Positions 10,591 to 20,568 of a DNA stretch of 64,000 nucleotides are shown here, in pieces. This DNA is from Pieris napi. Lineage: Eukaryota > Arthropoda > Insecta > Lepidoptera > Pieridae. The DNA lies in assembly GCF_905475465.1 (NCBI RefSeq), contig NC_062255.1, positions 3,720,001 through 3,784,000 on the forward strand. Direction: 5' to 3'. Under the pieces are notes generated by a model that saw nothing but the letters and a program-made list of their open reading frames with translations, had not been told where the DNA came from and searched no databases. Made by a program: the position numbers and the translations under genes. Numbering within the stretch: the first letter of the stretch is position 1; each line of letters begins with the position of its first letter.

Positions 10591-10715
10591 TTTATTTATA
10601 CCCCTTGCGCAGAAGCAATCACGACCTAATAATTGATGTACTCGTGCGCACGGGCCACCGTTATAAGTGCTGGATTTGTTCCGTCAGCACCCGTCAAACG
10701 CTTATTATTATAAAA
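10591..10715 (-). CDS. Candidate terminal exon, 29 codons plus stop and poly(A) signal
   Basis: On the minus strand a T-rich tract ending in tttttttacag precedes 10715. The next 29 codons are open in one frame only and include KRLTGADGTNPALITVAR, ending at TAG (10626-10628). An AATAAA lies 30 bases after the stop (10591-10596 on the plus strand), inside gtataaataaac. The base composition changes from very AT-rich to balanced within the frame. This fits a last coding exon with a short 3' UTR. The alternative is a fragment of an unknown transposon protein. The exon would start in phase 0, so it cannot be spliced directly to the exon at 17164-17236, which ends in phase 1. The protein is not recognised. 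Confidence 0.42.
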
Positions 10716-11087
10716 CTGTAAAAAAATTATTTTATTATTATTTTACTTTTAGTGTTAAGAGAGGTTTTATTTCTGGCAACTATGGTTTCTTTCTTAAATA
10801 CACGACACTTTTTTCTGACTACTTGTAAAGTTTAAATTTTGAAATTGGAACTCTGTTATACGAAATTAAATCGATCTGTTTTCTTTAATTTAAGAGTACA
10901 TGCCATCAATTCTAAATTTGTTTACGGTTTTAAAAATAGATAGGTTATATATATTTCTTTACAGGCAAGAAGTATCCGTGTTCTGTGGGCCCTTGATTTT
11001 TGAGTTACACATGCAGTTTTTCTCATCATGACATTACCCTACATTAAATTTAACATGGCTTTTCGAGTACTTATAATTAATTATATA
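10716..11087. other. No gene seen
   Basis: AT-rich. A plausible plus-strand acceptor at 10965 (tttctttacag) precedes a short frame that ends within 25 codons; not called. Confidence 0.4.
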
Positions 11088-11226
11088 TCTAGGCGCCCCC
11101 GCGAACTTTATTTCGCCTTAATATGGTTGTTTACGTATCATACATAGTAACTACTGTATACCAACATATGGGACGTTTTGCTATGCTACCTTGTTGATAG
11201 TGTTGGCTTGTCTGGAATAAAAACCT
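11088..11226 (+). mobile_element. 5' fragment of an ACTAG-type repeat (family E)
   Basis: Begins tctaggcgcccccgcgaact and continues through ccttaatatgg, ccaacatatggga and cattttgctatgc-like blocks shared with 31888-32330. The TATA-rich end is missing, so this copy is truncated at the right. Confidence 0.6.
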
Positions 11227-11973
11227 AAATACTAAATAAAACCTTTTTCAATTATTTTTAAAACTTTTCACTTCTTCAGAGTTATTAGAATAAATATTTA
11301 AAAAAATACTTTAATTGGTCCAGTCGCCAAATTATTGTTATTTATACTAAAGATTTTATTGAAAAACTAGTAAATATGAAACCTCCTTTAGTTTAAATAA
11401 TATTTATTTGCAATATGGTCGGCTCTTTTGTACTTAACACAGACCCAAGTATTAACTAATTTATCACATAGCCCGTCGAAACGTCAAACGACGCATAGAG
11501 CCACTAACATACATGTCCCTTTATAGATTAACAACTCATTGAAAACTAACATTCAGTCTTAACTAATGGTCATATAAATTGTATCTTTTCATTATTTATT
11601 AGTCCCGTTTTCGAGACATGGAAGCTTTTTATTAATACAATTGCGACAGCGATTTAAAAATAAAATAATTAACAATTTATAGGAAATTCGACATTTTGTT
11701 AGCAAACATATTAAACAGTTTCGCATCTATTGTTATATGTTCGATTTTAAAGCGTTTATAATGATATAGACTTTAGAAAATTACTGTCACGCTTATAAAG
11801 AAAAACTTTGTCTAATTAATGTCCCACTAAATATCTTAATTAATGTCCCAATTCTCAGAGGTAAGTTTATAAGAATTCAAAGTCTTTTTGAAGTTATTTT
11901 TCATACGAGTTGCTTGACTGTAACTGTTACTAACTTTCGCTGTAATTCGTTGATACAAAAAAAAAAACAGTTT
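11227..11973. other. No gene seen
   Basis: AT-rich with a short direct repeat of taattaatgtccca near 11813-11850. No open frame of interest. Confidence 0.45.
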
Positions 11974-12248
11974 CGCTATAACCTCTTTAGGTCTTGGCCT
12001 CAGATTTATAAATCTGTTTCATTATCATTTTTAAATCTAATAGGCAAGATCAGCCTCCAGTGCCTGACACACGCCGTCGACGTTTTGGGTCTAAGACATG
12101 TTGGTTTCCTCACGATGTTTTCCTTCACCGTTTCCAGCAAATGGTAAATGCGCACATAGAAAGAAAGTCCATTGGTGCACAGCCGGGGATCGAACCTACG
12201 ACCTCAGGTATGAAAGTCGCACGCTGAAGCCACTAGGCCAACACTGCT
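11974..12248 (-). mobile_element. tRNA-derived SINE, family A
   Basis: Nearly full copy. On the minus strand: A box in gttggcctagtggcttc, B box ggttcgatccc, then the conserved body and an end at aggttatagcg. This is one of the best-preserved copies in the window. Confidence 0.9.
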
Positions 12249-12916
12249 CTCTCACAATTCGTTGATACACACTCATATATTTTATAAAATTCTTCCTTAA
12301 CAACCTCAATCAGTTTAAAGTGAAAATTTTTCGAAATTTAAAAAATGTACGCAATTCTATGCACAGATTATTCAATGGCATCTTTATGAAATTCGTGTAT
12401 TTATAACTTAATCTTGTTCTCGTGTTTATAATAATTGGACGAGAATTATTTTGTAATTTTATAGGCTTTGATGGCGAGATAACGAATTAGTGTTGGCTTT
12501 CGTTGAAGTCATTTTGATAGTTCTAGTCACGTTTTGCGATAATAAGCATATTTGTATGCGTAGACGACGGTTTGTGTGACAATTATCACCTAAATAAACA
12601 CCTTATAGATTGATACGAATATTGTGACAATAAATATATTGTACGGTTTATTGGCATGCAAAATCAGGATCAACAACAATAAAAATTAATAAGCAAAAAG
12701 ACGTATAAAAATCATGATTGTATTGCAAATTCAAAACAACCTTGGACCGATTTTCATGAAATTTTGTGTGTTTTTAAGTGAATTTGAGAATTGGATTTAC
12801 AATTAGTTGATTTTTTTTGGTACCTAGAAAATGTGTACACGACAACGTCTTTCGGGTAGCTATATATTATATAGAAAATAATAAATAATATGAAATAAAA
12901 ATAAAATTTAGAATTC
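12249..12916. other. No gene seen
   Basis: AT-rich spacer between two family A SINEs in the same orientation. Confidence 0.5.
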
Positions 12917-13153
12917 AGTGGCGCTACAACCTCTTTAGGTCTAGGCCTCAGATTTATAAGTTCAGATTAGTTCCTGACACACGCTGTGGACTTTTTGGGT
13001 CTGAGACATGTCGGTTTCCTCACGATGTTTTCCTTCACCGTTTGATTGAATGTTAAATGCGCACATATAAAGAAAATCCATTGGTGCACAGCCGGGGATC
13101 GAACCTACGACCTCAGGGAAGAGAGTCGCACGCTGAAGCCACTAGGCCAACAC
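12917..13153 (-). mobile_element. tRNA-derived SINE, family A, internally deleted
   Basis: B box ggttcgatccc is intact. About 35-40 bases are missing between the two body blocks around 12958-12966, compared with the copy at 11974-12248. Confidence 0.88.
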
Positions 13154-13600
13154 ATCAATAAAAAGTACGCTTGCCTAGATGAAAATCACATATACTAGAA
13201 TGGTAGCTTCTAAATTTTAAATGTTATTTAAAAATAATTCTTGTGTGTACAGAACTCTAAGTTAGAGACGGATGTGTTTTCAATTACACAGCGGAAGACT
13301 ATTGCATCTGTGGTCTATTTTATGTCTTGGCAGTCTAGATTTAGTAACGTTATATGTAACGATTGCAAATACAATAAGGTAATTCTCAATACAACGAAGT
13401 AGGAAATAGCAACAATTTCATTTAAAATATTACAGCTTTTTAATGCCGAGACTTCAGTCATATGGCCTCATTTATTTTTAAGGTTTTGTGTATTTTTATT
13501 ATTGGATTTATCACAATCCATAGACACCACACATGCCTTTTATGAAGGAGTATACTATCTACTACTATATTAAACAATTGGAGGTCGTATTTTTTATATA
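13154..13600. other. No gene seen
   Basis: AT-rich. The right part is the low-complexity 3' flank of the LINE fragment that follows. Confidence 0.45.
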
Positions 13601-14105
13601 TAATAGGAGGCAAACGGGCAGGAGGCTCAACTTTTGTTAAGTGATACCACGGCCCGTGGATACTCACATTTACAGAAGGCTCGCAAGTGCGTTGCCGGCC
13701 TTTTAAGACTCGGTATGCTCTCTTCTTGAGGGACCCTAAGTCGAATTGGTTCGGAAATACAGTCAAAATCTTTTAAAACGACATCGAACGGACTACTCAT
13801 ATTTGGTCGTAAAAACCGATAGTCGTAACAGTCGATGATGTTGTTATTAAGGACCTAATACATAGAATTCAGCCGGGACCTTTGAATATCAATATAACCA
13901 GTATGTTGTACTATGTCGTCGTAAACGGTTTTGACTGTACTTCAGTGGGCAACTAGTGGTGGTGCGCGGCAAAAACTGCCTTAAAAACGCTCAGTTGTGG
14001 AACGACGTCGAGGGAAAAGGGAAGACCCGCACTGGGAGTCGATTCCACAGTTTGCTAGTTCGCAAAAGTGTCTTGTAAACCGTGGAAGACTTCCATCCAT
14101 CAAGG
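13601..14105 (-). pseudogene. CR1/jockey-like LINE ORF2 C-terminus with a MITE inserted (family C)
   Basis: The minus-strand frame encodes VFPNQFDLGSLKKRAY and LKGRQRTCEPS, the C-terminal end of a non-LTR ORF2 in which a W-N-x-L-P-x-x-V-F block normally comes first. The coding end is at 13601-13757 and continues at 13938-14080. Between them a 178-base element interrupts the copy. To the right, ttccacagtttgctagttcg is shared with the degenerate fragment at 40815-41040. Such 5'-truncated copies are typical of LINE insertion by target-primed reverse transcription. Confidence 0.78.
13760..13937. mobile_element. 178-bp MITE with TA duplication, CAGTCAAAA termini
   Basis: Starts cagtcaaaat and ends ggttttgactg, an inverted pair, with ta on both sides (13758-13759 and 13938-13939). 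Removing the element and one ta gives ggaaatacttcagtgg, which is the sequence of other LINE copies such as 19300-19325. The TA duplication and CAGT start fit Tc1/mariner or pogo-type transposase use. It has no coding capacity. Confidence 0.88.
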
Positions 14106-14154
14106 TGATGCAGAAGAAATAAATATTATGTTGACAACATCGTGAGCATATTGC

Positions 14155-14340
14155 TATGATGATTTGCTATTTTAAAAGAGTACATACCGAGAGTTTTTTA
14201 CGCCGGCTTTTTCTCTCGGCCTACACCCTCTGTCTTCATTGCCGATGAGTAGGGATGCCTACAAATTCAAATTTAATGACGTGGAATAAGTGATACATGT
14301 ATCTTATGTTCCATAATAAACATATTTTATTTTATTTTCA
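14155..14340 (+). mobile_element. LINE 3' UTR with AATAAA tail
   Basis: Shares tgatgatttgctattttaaa, gccgatgagtagggatg and gacgtggaataagtgatac with 29128-29285, where it follows a LINE C-terminus. It ends at ccataataaacatatttta. Compared with that copy it keeps an extra segment (cgccggctttttctctcggc) that the other lacks. Confidence 0.72.
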
Positions 14341-14544
14341 TAAGTTTGATGCCCAGCTAATAAAAAAAAAACTCGTGCAACATGCCTCATACCCGATTTC
14401 AACGTAATACCACTTTCTTCAAATTAAGTTTAGATAATCGCAAAGTTAAAATTCCCTACACAATCACGCGTTAAATTTTATTTATTTGTACTTTTACTTT
14501 ACTTGAAAGTCGAAATAAGTGTTGTTGATTTGACCTACTTATCG

Positions 14545-14772
14545 CATCAATTGAGCGAATTCAATATTTTGTTTTTTTTTTAGTGGTTTGGTCGTTTGAG
14601 CATTTGTACTCGTTAAATGGAGTCTGGATAGACTAGGCCTAGGTTCCCCTGGATCCACTGTGAAGGAAGGCCCAGGCGGCTGAAAGCCTGCAATTGGTGG
14701 GAGATGACACTGGAAGTTTCTCATTTCGGAGGGTTTTTGAGACGCAAAGCCGGAGTAAGTAAGTAATAAATG
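14545..14772 (+). mobile_element. Probable LINE 3' end with GTAA-repeat tail
   Basis: A balanced-composition segment (ggcccaggcggctgaaagcc) ends in gccggagtaagtaagtaata. The short tandem gtaa tail is common at non-LTR 3' ends. No coding motif remains. Confidence 0.4.
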
Positions 14773-15021
14773 GAGACTGAATATTAATTATTTGGAAATA
14801 ATTTATTTAAATTTAATATCTATCGATGTATACGCGTATTAATTATTAAATTATGTAAATAATTGTAACCTATTTTTATTACCATTAACTAACGAACAAT
14901 CACAGATATTCGAAACAGACACAGAAATATATCTCCGATGGGACTTCGTGAACTTCTCCATTACTCTTCTGTTATATTAGGTCTTCGTTCTTATCTCCAA
15001 TACTTTTTAAGTATTTGAATA
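14773..15021. other. No gene seen
   Basis: AT-rich spacer. Confidence 0.5.
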
Positions 15022-15193
15022 CAGTGTAAACTCTGTATAACGCTATTTGTTATAACGAAACTCTATAACGTAAAAACGTTAAATTTGTTTGGTTTAACTC
15101 AAAACCCATACATTAATTCTTCCTATAACGAAACCTCTCTATAACGAATAAAATGCTTGGTCCCTTGAAATTCGTTATAAAGAGTTTACACAG
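15022..15193. mobile_element. 172-bp pogo/mariner-like MITE
   Basis: Termini cagtgtaaactctgtataac and, inverted, ctgtgtaaactctttataac, flanked by ta (15020-15021 and 15194-15195). Inside, tataacg occurs repeatedly in both orientations, giving subterminal repeats. CAGT start plus TA duplication fit pogo/Tigger-type mobilisation. No open frame. Confidence 0.85.
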
Positions 15194-15195
15194 TA

Positions 15196-15409
15196 CTTGT
15201 GTTTGATATTAAATGTTATTGTATCTCGAGAGGAGAGTAGAAAACTGCGAACTATTCAATTGTAGGAAACCGCAGAGATCCGTTGCTTTCGATATATCAA
15301 CTCGCTACGGGAAAGTCGCCCGCAATGTTGTTTGATAAGCGCTGCAGTTAATACTTAGTAGTATTCCGTAAATATTTTAAACAAATTTCCAAATTTTTTT
15401 TTATGATTG
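15196..15409. other. No gene seen
   Basis: Spacer between two elements. Confidence 0.5.
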
Positions 15410-15655
15410 GACAATTCACACACCAATTGACCTAGTCCCATGCTAAGCTGGTGAAGCTTGTGTTATGGGTACAAGGCAACGGATATACATATTATAGATA
15501 GATAGACCTAACACATATAAATTCATATTTAAACACCCAAGACCTAAGCACAAAACCAAATGCTCATCACATCGATGTTTGCCTCAGCCGGGGATTGAAC
15601 CCGGGACCCATGGATTCGCAGTCAGGGGTACTAACCACTAGACCAATGAGCCGTC
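15410..15655 (-). mobile_element. tRNA-derived SINE, family B
   Basis: On the minus strand the head reads cattggtctagtggttag (A box) and cccgggttcaatccccggc (B box), close to a real tRNA T-arm. The 3' part contains tctatctatctataatatg and cataacacaagcttcaccag and ends ggtgtgaattgtc. Copies also at 18762-19005 and 58209-58410. The head is independent of family A. Confidence 0.9.
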
Positions 15656-16820
15656 AAACTGAATATCTAAAGTTTGCCAAAAGATTGACTTTGACACGTT
15701 TGACACATTGAATGCCTCAGCAGAGGGCATTCAGCGTAGAAGACTTGCCTAATGGACCACGGGTTTCAACTTCATACCACGACATTCTAGCTTCTTTCGC
15801 CCCTGCAATGATCTATTGCTGTCATGTTTTAGGCGACCGCGTTGGCTTGCTTGTTTGGCAATGTGACCAAAATCCTATTGAATGAAAGTTGAGTCCCTTT
15901 AAAGTTCCCCGTTAGTATTAATTAAATTTCAATTATACTATTTCGGAGAACTACCGACGGTATTGAGCGAAAACGAATTTGGGTTGTGTCCAAGCCGCAT
16001 AGTCATCCTTTTAGGATATCCCCAGTACAAGCTGATAAGTGAGAATGTCGTATAAATTAGCTTTATTTGCATAAGTTTAAGGCAGAATATGTTTGGAATA
16101 GCGAAGGAATTTCCAAGTTACGCTTATTCTGCACGCTGTGTCAAAGCGTGCGATGCGTGTAGTTCGAGTACTGGCTGCAAATAAACTGTTCCTTTTTTGA
16201 ATATTTTGATTTTCTATCATAATCCTTTGTGGTTTGGAAATGATTTATGAATGTAGTCTGTGGAAAACATTCGAAATTTAAATATTTGTTTTTAATTTAG
16301 TTAACAAATTTTTTTTAATAAATACTTTTTCAAATCGACTAACGGTAAAACGGCTCGTTTAAGAATCATTTTTTGAAACCTTATCAAATAGGTCTATATT
16401 AGATCACTTATCGGTTTTAATATTAATATTTAATTTATATTCTTAAATTTGTTCTGCTTAAAGTATAAAGCATTTATGAAGTATTACAGTACGATAATAT
16501 TTATTAAATGCAACGAGGGCGCTATCCCTCCCTAAGGCCTAGTAGCATAGACTATATAGTCTACATAGTACAACTAGTAGCCGACTAATCGCCTGAGGTC
16601 AGACCATGTAGTGCTCGGACCACGTTTTATTATAATAAGCTACCATTATAAAGTTTAGCCATCTCCCGGCGTGTATCTATGATAGAATTAATTTTAGCTC
16701 TTGCTTATCCTGTTACAGTTATGTTCATTTTACATCTTAATTTATGCAATGCACTATCTGTAATGTGCTAATGATAGAGAAAATACATAAAGTTATATTC
16801 TTAGTACGGGTGATGACTTT
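15656..16820. other. No gene seen; small palindromes
   Basis: Contains gaatgcc...ggcattc arms at 15710-15735 and a 14-base perfect palindrome agactatatagtct at 16549-16562. A block at 16510-16625 is less AT-rich, but I do not recognise it. Confidence 0.4.
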
Positions 16821-16882
16821 GTATTCCAAATTTAAATAAATATAAAGGCAAAAACCTTTATATTTATTTAAATTTGGATTAC
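16821..16882. repeat. Perfect 24-bp hairpin with 6-base loop
   Basis: Arms 16825-16848 and 16855-16878 are exact reverse complements around the loop caaaaa. With one mismatch the stem extends to 28 bp (16821-16882). A transcript from either strand would fold tightly. It is too AT-rich and too short for a typical miRNA precursor, so a small fold-back repeat is the simpler view. Confidence 0.9.
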
Positions 16883-17163
16883 CGGAAATTGTATAGCGTT
16901 CCATATTTAAATGTTCATAATTTAAAATTTTGAGATGTTGAATACACCATTATTCCAATTTTAAATATATGTATTCTTTGATATCATATTTGACCTCAGT
17001 AATTTCATACGTAATTTCGTAGTGTTATCATTTGTATACGTTTTGACAAATTGGTACGCACAGGTAATGATTAAAAGGTAGGTTGAACCTAATTCCGAGT
17101 ATGTTTAACTCGAAATTTAAGGTTTATACAATAATATATTTCAACATAGTCCTTATGACTTAC
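16883..17163. other. Intron-like DNA after the exon at 17164-17236
   Basis: AT-rich with no features. For a minus-strand gene this is the start of the downstream intron. Confidence 0.4.
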
Positions 17164-17236
17164 CTATTAGCGCTTCCACGTGGTAGTTGAGAATAATTTC
17201 ATTTGCGGTAGACAGTTTGGCGGCGGTTTTCGTACG
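17164..17236 (-). CDS. Candidate internal exon of an unidentified protein-coding gene
   Basis: On the minus strand the exon is preceded by a T-rich tract ending tttttgttgcag and followed by GTAAGT, with AATAG before the donor. Both sites match splice consensus well. The 73 bases have one open frame, from phase 0, reading RTKTAAKLSTANEIILNYHV then EALI, with one base left over (phase 1). The other two frames contain stops. Base composition is balanced inside and AT-rich immediately outside. I do not recognise the protein; the segment looks helical and has no motif I can name. No sign of repeat origin: no other copy occurs in this window. Splicing partners must lie elsewhere, upstream at higher coordinates and downstream at lower ones. 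Confidence 0.6.
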
Positions 17237-17459
17237 CTGCAACAAAAACATATTATTAACAATAATAGTCAAAATTAAAATATTATCTGCATACATTTAC
17301 GTTAAATAAATTATAATCCAATAAAAAATATATAAATAATATTGTATATCTAATTATCCAATTATGAACCGCAATTGATTAGCAAATTAATCAAGATTTC
17401 GATTACTCAACCCCGAATTCAATGTTTCGTTGCGACAATTCTATATTTCAAAATGTCAA
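17237..17459. other. Intron-like DNA upstream of the exon
   Basis: AT-rich, includes the T-rich tract used by the minus-strand acceptor. No other feature seen. Confidence 0.4.
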
Positions 17460-17590
17460 TCACATCGTGACAGAGTCCCATAGATTAAGTTCAAGAAATC
17501 GACCAAAGAAATTAATAGTGCGATCTTTGACCTGTTGCCGAATGATCTCTGCATTGATATAGATACCATAGATAATTAAATGATGAAATG
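17460..17590 (-). pseudogene. Coding-like fragment, possibly a LINE remnant
   Basis: The minus-strand frame ends with NAEIIRQQVKDRTINFFG and RFLELNLWDSV before a TGA. Codon use is varied and the segment ends 225 bases upstream, in minus-strand order, of the exon at 17236. No good donor closes it. The sequence faintly resembles the thumb-to-C-terminal part of jockey-type ORF2, but I cannot show this. It could also be a chance frame extending from the low-complexity repeat beside it. Confidence 0.3.
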
Positions 17591-17626
17591 TTGAAATAAA
17601 TTTGATGTTGTAGTCATTGGGATCGG

Positions 17627-17656
17627 GACAACAACAACAACAGCAGCAGCAACAAA
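17627..17656 (+). repeat. (CAA/CAG)n microsatellite
   Basis: acaacaacaacaacagcagc and a few more units. Confidence 0.9.
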
Positions 17657-17736
17657 CGAATATCAATTAAAATGTAGATTTTTGGGTCTACGACATGATT
17701 TCTTTTCGATGTCTTGTTCTTCATCGTACAAGAAGC

Positions 17737-17845
17737 TTTAAAGGCCGGCAACGCACCCACTAAAAATGGGTGTCTATGGGATGCGAAGACTGCGCTTTTT
17801 GGTCGTCCCGCAAGCTCGTTTGCCCCCCTATTATATAAAAAAAGC
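17737..17845 (+). mobile_element. LINE C-terminal fragment, family C variant
   Basis: Begins aaaggccggcaacgcaccca and ends gccccctattatata-like sequence. The same variant is at 62521-62632. It differs from the main family after ggcaacgcac, so it is a separate subfamily. Read on the plus strand it gives KGRQRTHPLKMGVYG. Confidence 0.7.
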
Positions 17846-17867
17846 AAGTGTTGACTGCATATATAAA

Positions 17868-17925
17868 GAAATGAATTGATGCACAGTTAGGATTCAAATG
17901 GTGGACCTTAGGATTGAGAGTCATC
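17868..17925 (-). mobile_element. SINE family A remnant
   Basis: Aligns to gcacagccggggatcgaacc through gagagtcgcac of family A with many changes. Only the head survives. Confidence 0.45.
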
Positions 17926-18761
17926 GGAACTTCAATTATGACGCTCCGCTTCATCACGTCCCAGCATCAATATTTCCCTTTCCAAATACCAGTGTTTCGC
18001 ACTTGAATAGTACCAGTATTAATTAATATGGGGTATTAAACTTAAATCAAAACAACTATTTTGTTGATACATACTTAAATGAACTTAATAACGGTGGTTA
18101 ATAAAAAAATCTACTAGGATAGTGAGAAAATAGAGAAGTGTTTTCGATTTCGGATTCTTTCAAAATTATTTTATTAAAAAAAATTGCAGAAAATCTCGAA
18201 AAATACGCATCTGTAAGAACAGTACAGAAAAACAAAAGAACACGAAAAAAAATTATTCCAAAAAAATTTAATTACGCCGAAGTATTTACTCATGCACATT
18301 ATATTTATGATTTAATTTTAAGCAATATTAAACGTGAGAAACGTGTATTTCCCACGATTTACAGAAATCAGATCATGAAGAAATCCTCGATCAATTAAAA
18401 AACTTTCCAACTGAGTAATTTTAGTACATAACATTCAATATTTTGATAAGGCCGTAATAAAACGGAATATTAACAGATCTATATATCACGGGCATTGCAA
18501 AAACTTTTACGAGTGCCGGTGAACCGTACTTTTTTATTACATTCGAAAGTTTTTGTTACACAACACGTTAATTGTGAGATCCGTTTATAGCATTAATCTA
18601 TTTTATCTTGACATTTCTTATGCGAAGGACTCTTAAGTTATGTAAAGGAGATAAGATTCGGATTGGGTTTTAATTATTCAGGCAATTTAACAAAACAGGA
18701 ATCACGTCATAATCGACCTATACTCATATACATTTTTATATACTATTTTATTTTTATATTT
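17926..18761. other. No gene called
   Basis: An 86-codon plus-strand frame at 18138-18398 is lysine-rich and driven by A-runs. It lacks an ATG at its start and any known motif. It could be a small gene fragment, but I do not support it. Confidence 0.35.
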
Positions 18762-19005
18762 GACGACTCATTGGTCTAGTGGTTAGTACCCCTGACTGCG
18801 AATCCATTTGTCCCGGGTTCGATCCCCGGCTGAGACAAACATCGATGTGATGAGCATTTGGTGTTGTGCTTAGGTCTTGGGTGTTTAAATATGTATTTAT
18901 ATGTCTATCTATCTATAATATGTATGTATATCCGTTGCCTAGTACCCATAACACAAGCTTCACCAGCTTAGCATGGGACTAGGTCAATTGGTGTGAATTG
19001 TCTTT
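18762..19005 (+). mobile_element. tRNA-derived SINE, family B
   Basis: Best-preserved family B copy: A box ttggtctagtggttag, B box gggttcgatccccgg, tctatctatctataatatg, then ggtgtgaattgtctttaaaa and an A/T-rich tail (aataaataaata). Confidence 0.92.
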
Positions 19006-19015
19006 AAAATAAATA

Positions 19016-19375
19016 AATATATAACAGGGTGAAAACGAGTAGGACGCTATTCTTAAGTGATATGCCTATGGACTCACATTGCCAGAAGGGTCGCAAGTGC
19101 GTTGTCGGCCTTTTTAAAAATTGCTACGCTCTTTTCCTTTTTTTAAGTAGTGGAGGTAAAAGGGCAGGAGGCTTCCATGTTGTTTGGTGATACACACTCA
19201 CATGGACACTCATATTGCCAGAAGGATCGCAAAATGCGTTGCCGGCCTTTAATGGTACGCTCTTTTCTTGAACGACCCCAAGTCAAATTGGTTTGGAAAT
19301 ACTTCAATAATACAAGTGGGCAGCTGGTTCCATAGTGGTTTTTCAAAACTTTCTTAAAAAATGCTCAGTTGTGTC
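19016..19375 (-). mobile_element. Two adjacent LINE C-terminal fragments, family C
   Basis: Two gcgttg(c/t)cggcctt boxes in the same orientation lie 145 bases apart (near 19100 and 19240), each followed on the right by the start of the coding end. The left copy (19016-19125) is cut off by the right copy (19145-19375). This looks like an insertion of one copy beside another or a tandem duplication. Confidence 0.68.
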
Positions 19376-20550
19376 TAAAATACTATAAATATATTATTAG
19401 ATGTATATATAAACATATATAACTATTCCTTTTGGTTCAATTAAAGTGTTCTGTTTGTTTATTCTTAATAAAGAAATATATTCCTATTGCTTGCTGCATA
19501 ATAGAATTAATGTTCGTGAATGTTCTGAGTTGTACCCCTTATAATACAATAATACGAGAACATTCGGTTGTCAGTTCTAGAGGTTTTAAAATTGGAACAC
19601 ATAGGCAACAATGTTCTATCCTAATGAAAATTTATGGTCAATAATTTTTCAATGTAATCCATCAACAGATTAAAAATATTTGGTTTCGTTGCATACAGCC
19701 ACAGATTATATCTTTTGTATATGCAGCATAATGCTTCCGAGACCAATTTGGTCGCTATGAATTTTAAAGACAATTAAAATACTTATGAAGACAACTATTA
19801 TAATTATGCCATTCAATATGTGGTCTTGGTGGAGAATCTAGAAGTCCATTCTTAACCAACTAAAGATCACCTATAATTTCCAAACGGCTTAGCTACTATG
19901 ATCATATTACCAGAGAACCGGATAGTCCCGACTAACTGGTAATGTTAGGGAGGAGTGATGGCAGGAGAATTCAGAATTCACCAACCCGTTGGTAAGACCA
20001 AATTGAGACAGTGAGGGGTCATAACATCCCTAACGTTCTGAAACAAGTGGATAGAACGGTGTGGAGGTAGCAAGTCGACGTATCAGTTGGGTTTTTTAAG
20101 ACTGTCAAACCATTGACACATACATAAATAGAAGGGATAGTGAAAATGTATCCCAGACGAAATCAGGTTCTTCTCAGAAATATTGCCAGCAATGAATCAT
20201 TTTTAATTTACTGAGTTTTTGACTATAATGTTGCCATTCTATTTGACCTCATGTTTTAAGTGCTTCTTTGTAAAGTTTCTCACATAAGGAAGGCAATAAC
20301 AAGTGTCAGTTAATATAAAATACTCGTAGTTTATATGTTATGGATGTTTGCGTTTATAATATGCGTTGGAGGAAATGTTTGTCAGCGGGGTCGTAAATGT
20401 TAATATTGTAATGTAAACCATCATACTCCAAATTAAGACTTTATATTGACTTCTTGATATAAAATGTAGCATTTATTGTTAATAAAATTATAAGTCGAAA
20501 TGTAATGATTACTACTCTTCTTAAATTTAATTTTTTTGTTAAATTTGCAG
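19376..20550. other. No gene seen
   Basis: A stretch at 19860-20100 is less AT-rich and may be an old unknown repeat. The rest is plain AT-rich DNA. Confidence 0.4.
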
Positions 20551-20568
20551 CCTTCAGTTTGAGGATAG
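20551..20568 (+). other. Possible 18-nt microexon
   Basis: Preceded by tttttttgttaaatttgcag and followed by GTGAGT with GATAG before it. Two of the three frames are open. The 18 bases would add six residues without changing frame. Sites are strong but such pairs also occur by chance; no partner exon is identified on this strand. Confidence 0.22.

Noticed and set aside
15410..15655. tRNA gene on the minus strand
   Set aside because: A and B boxes are present, but the acceptor stem does not pair and SINE body follows. The same holds for 18762, 58209 and all family A copies.
18138..18398. 86-codon lysine-rich frame
   Set aside because: A-run driven, no ATG at the start, no motif.
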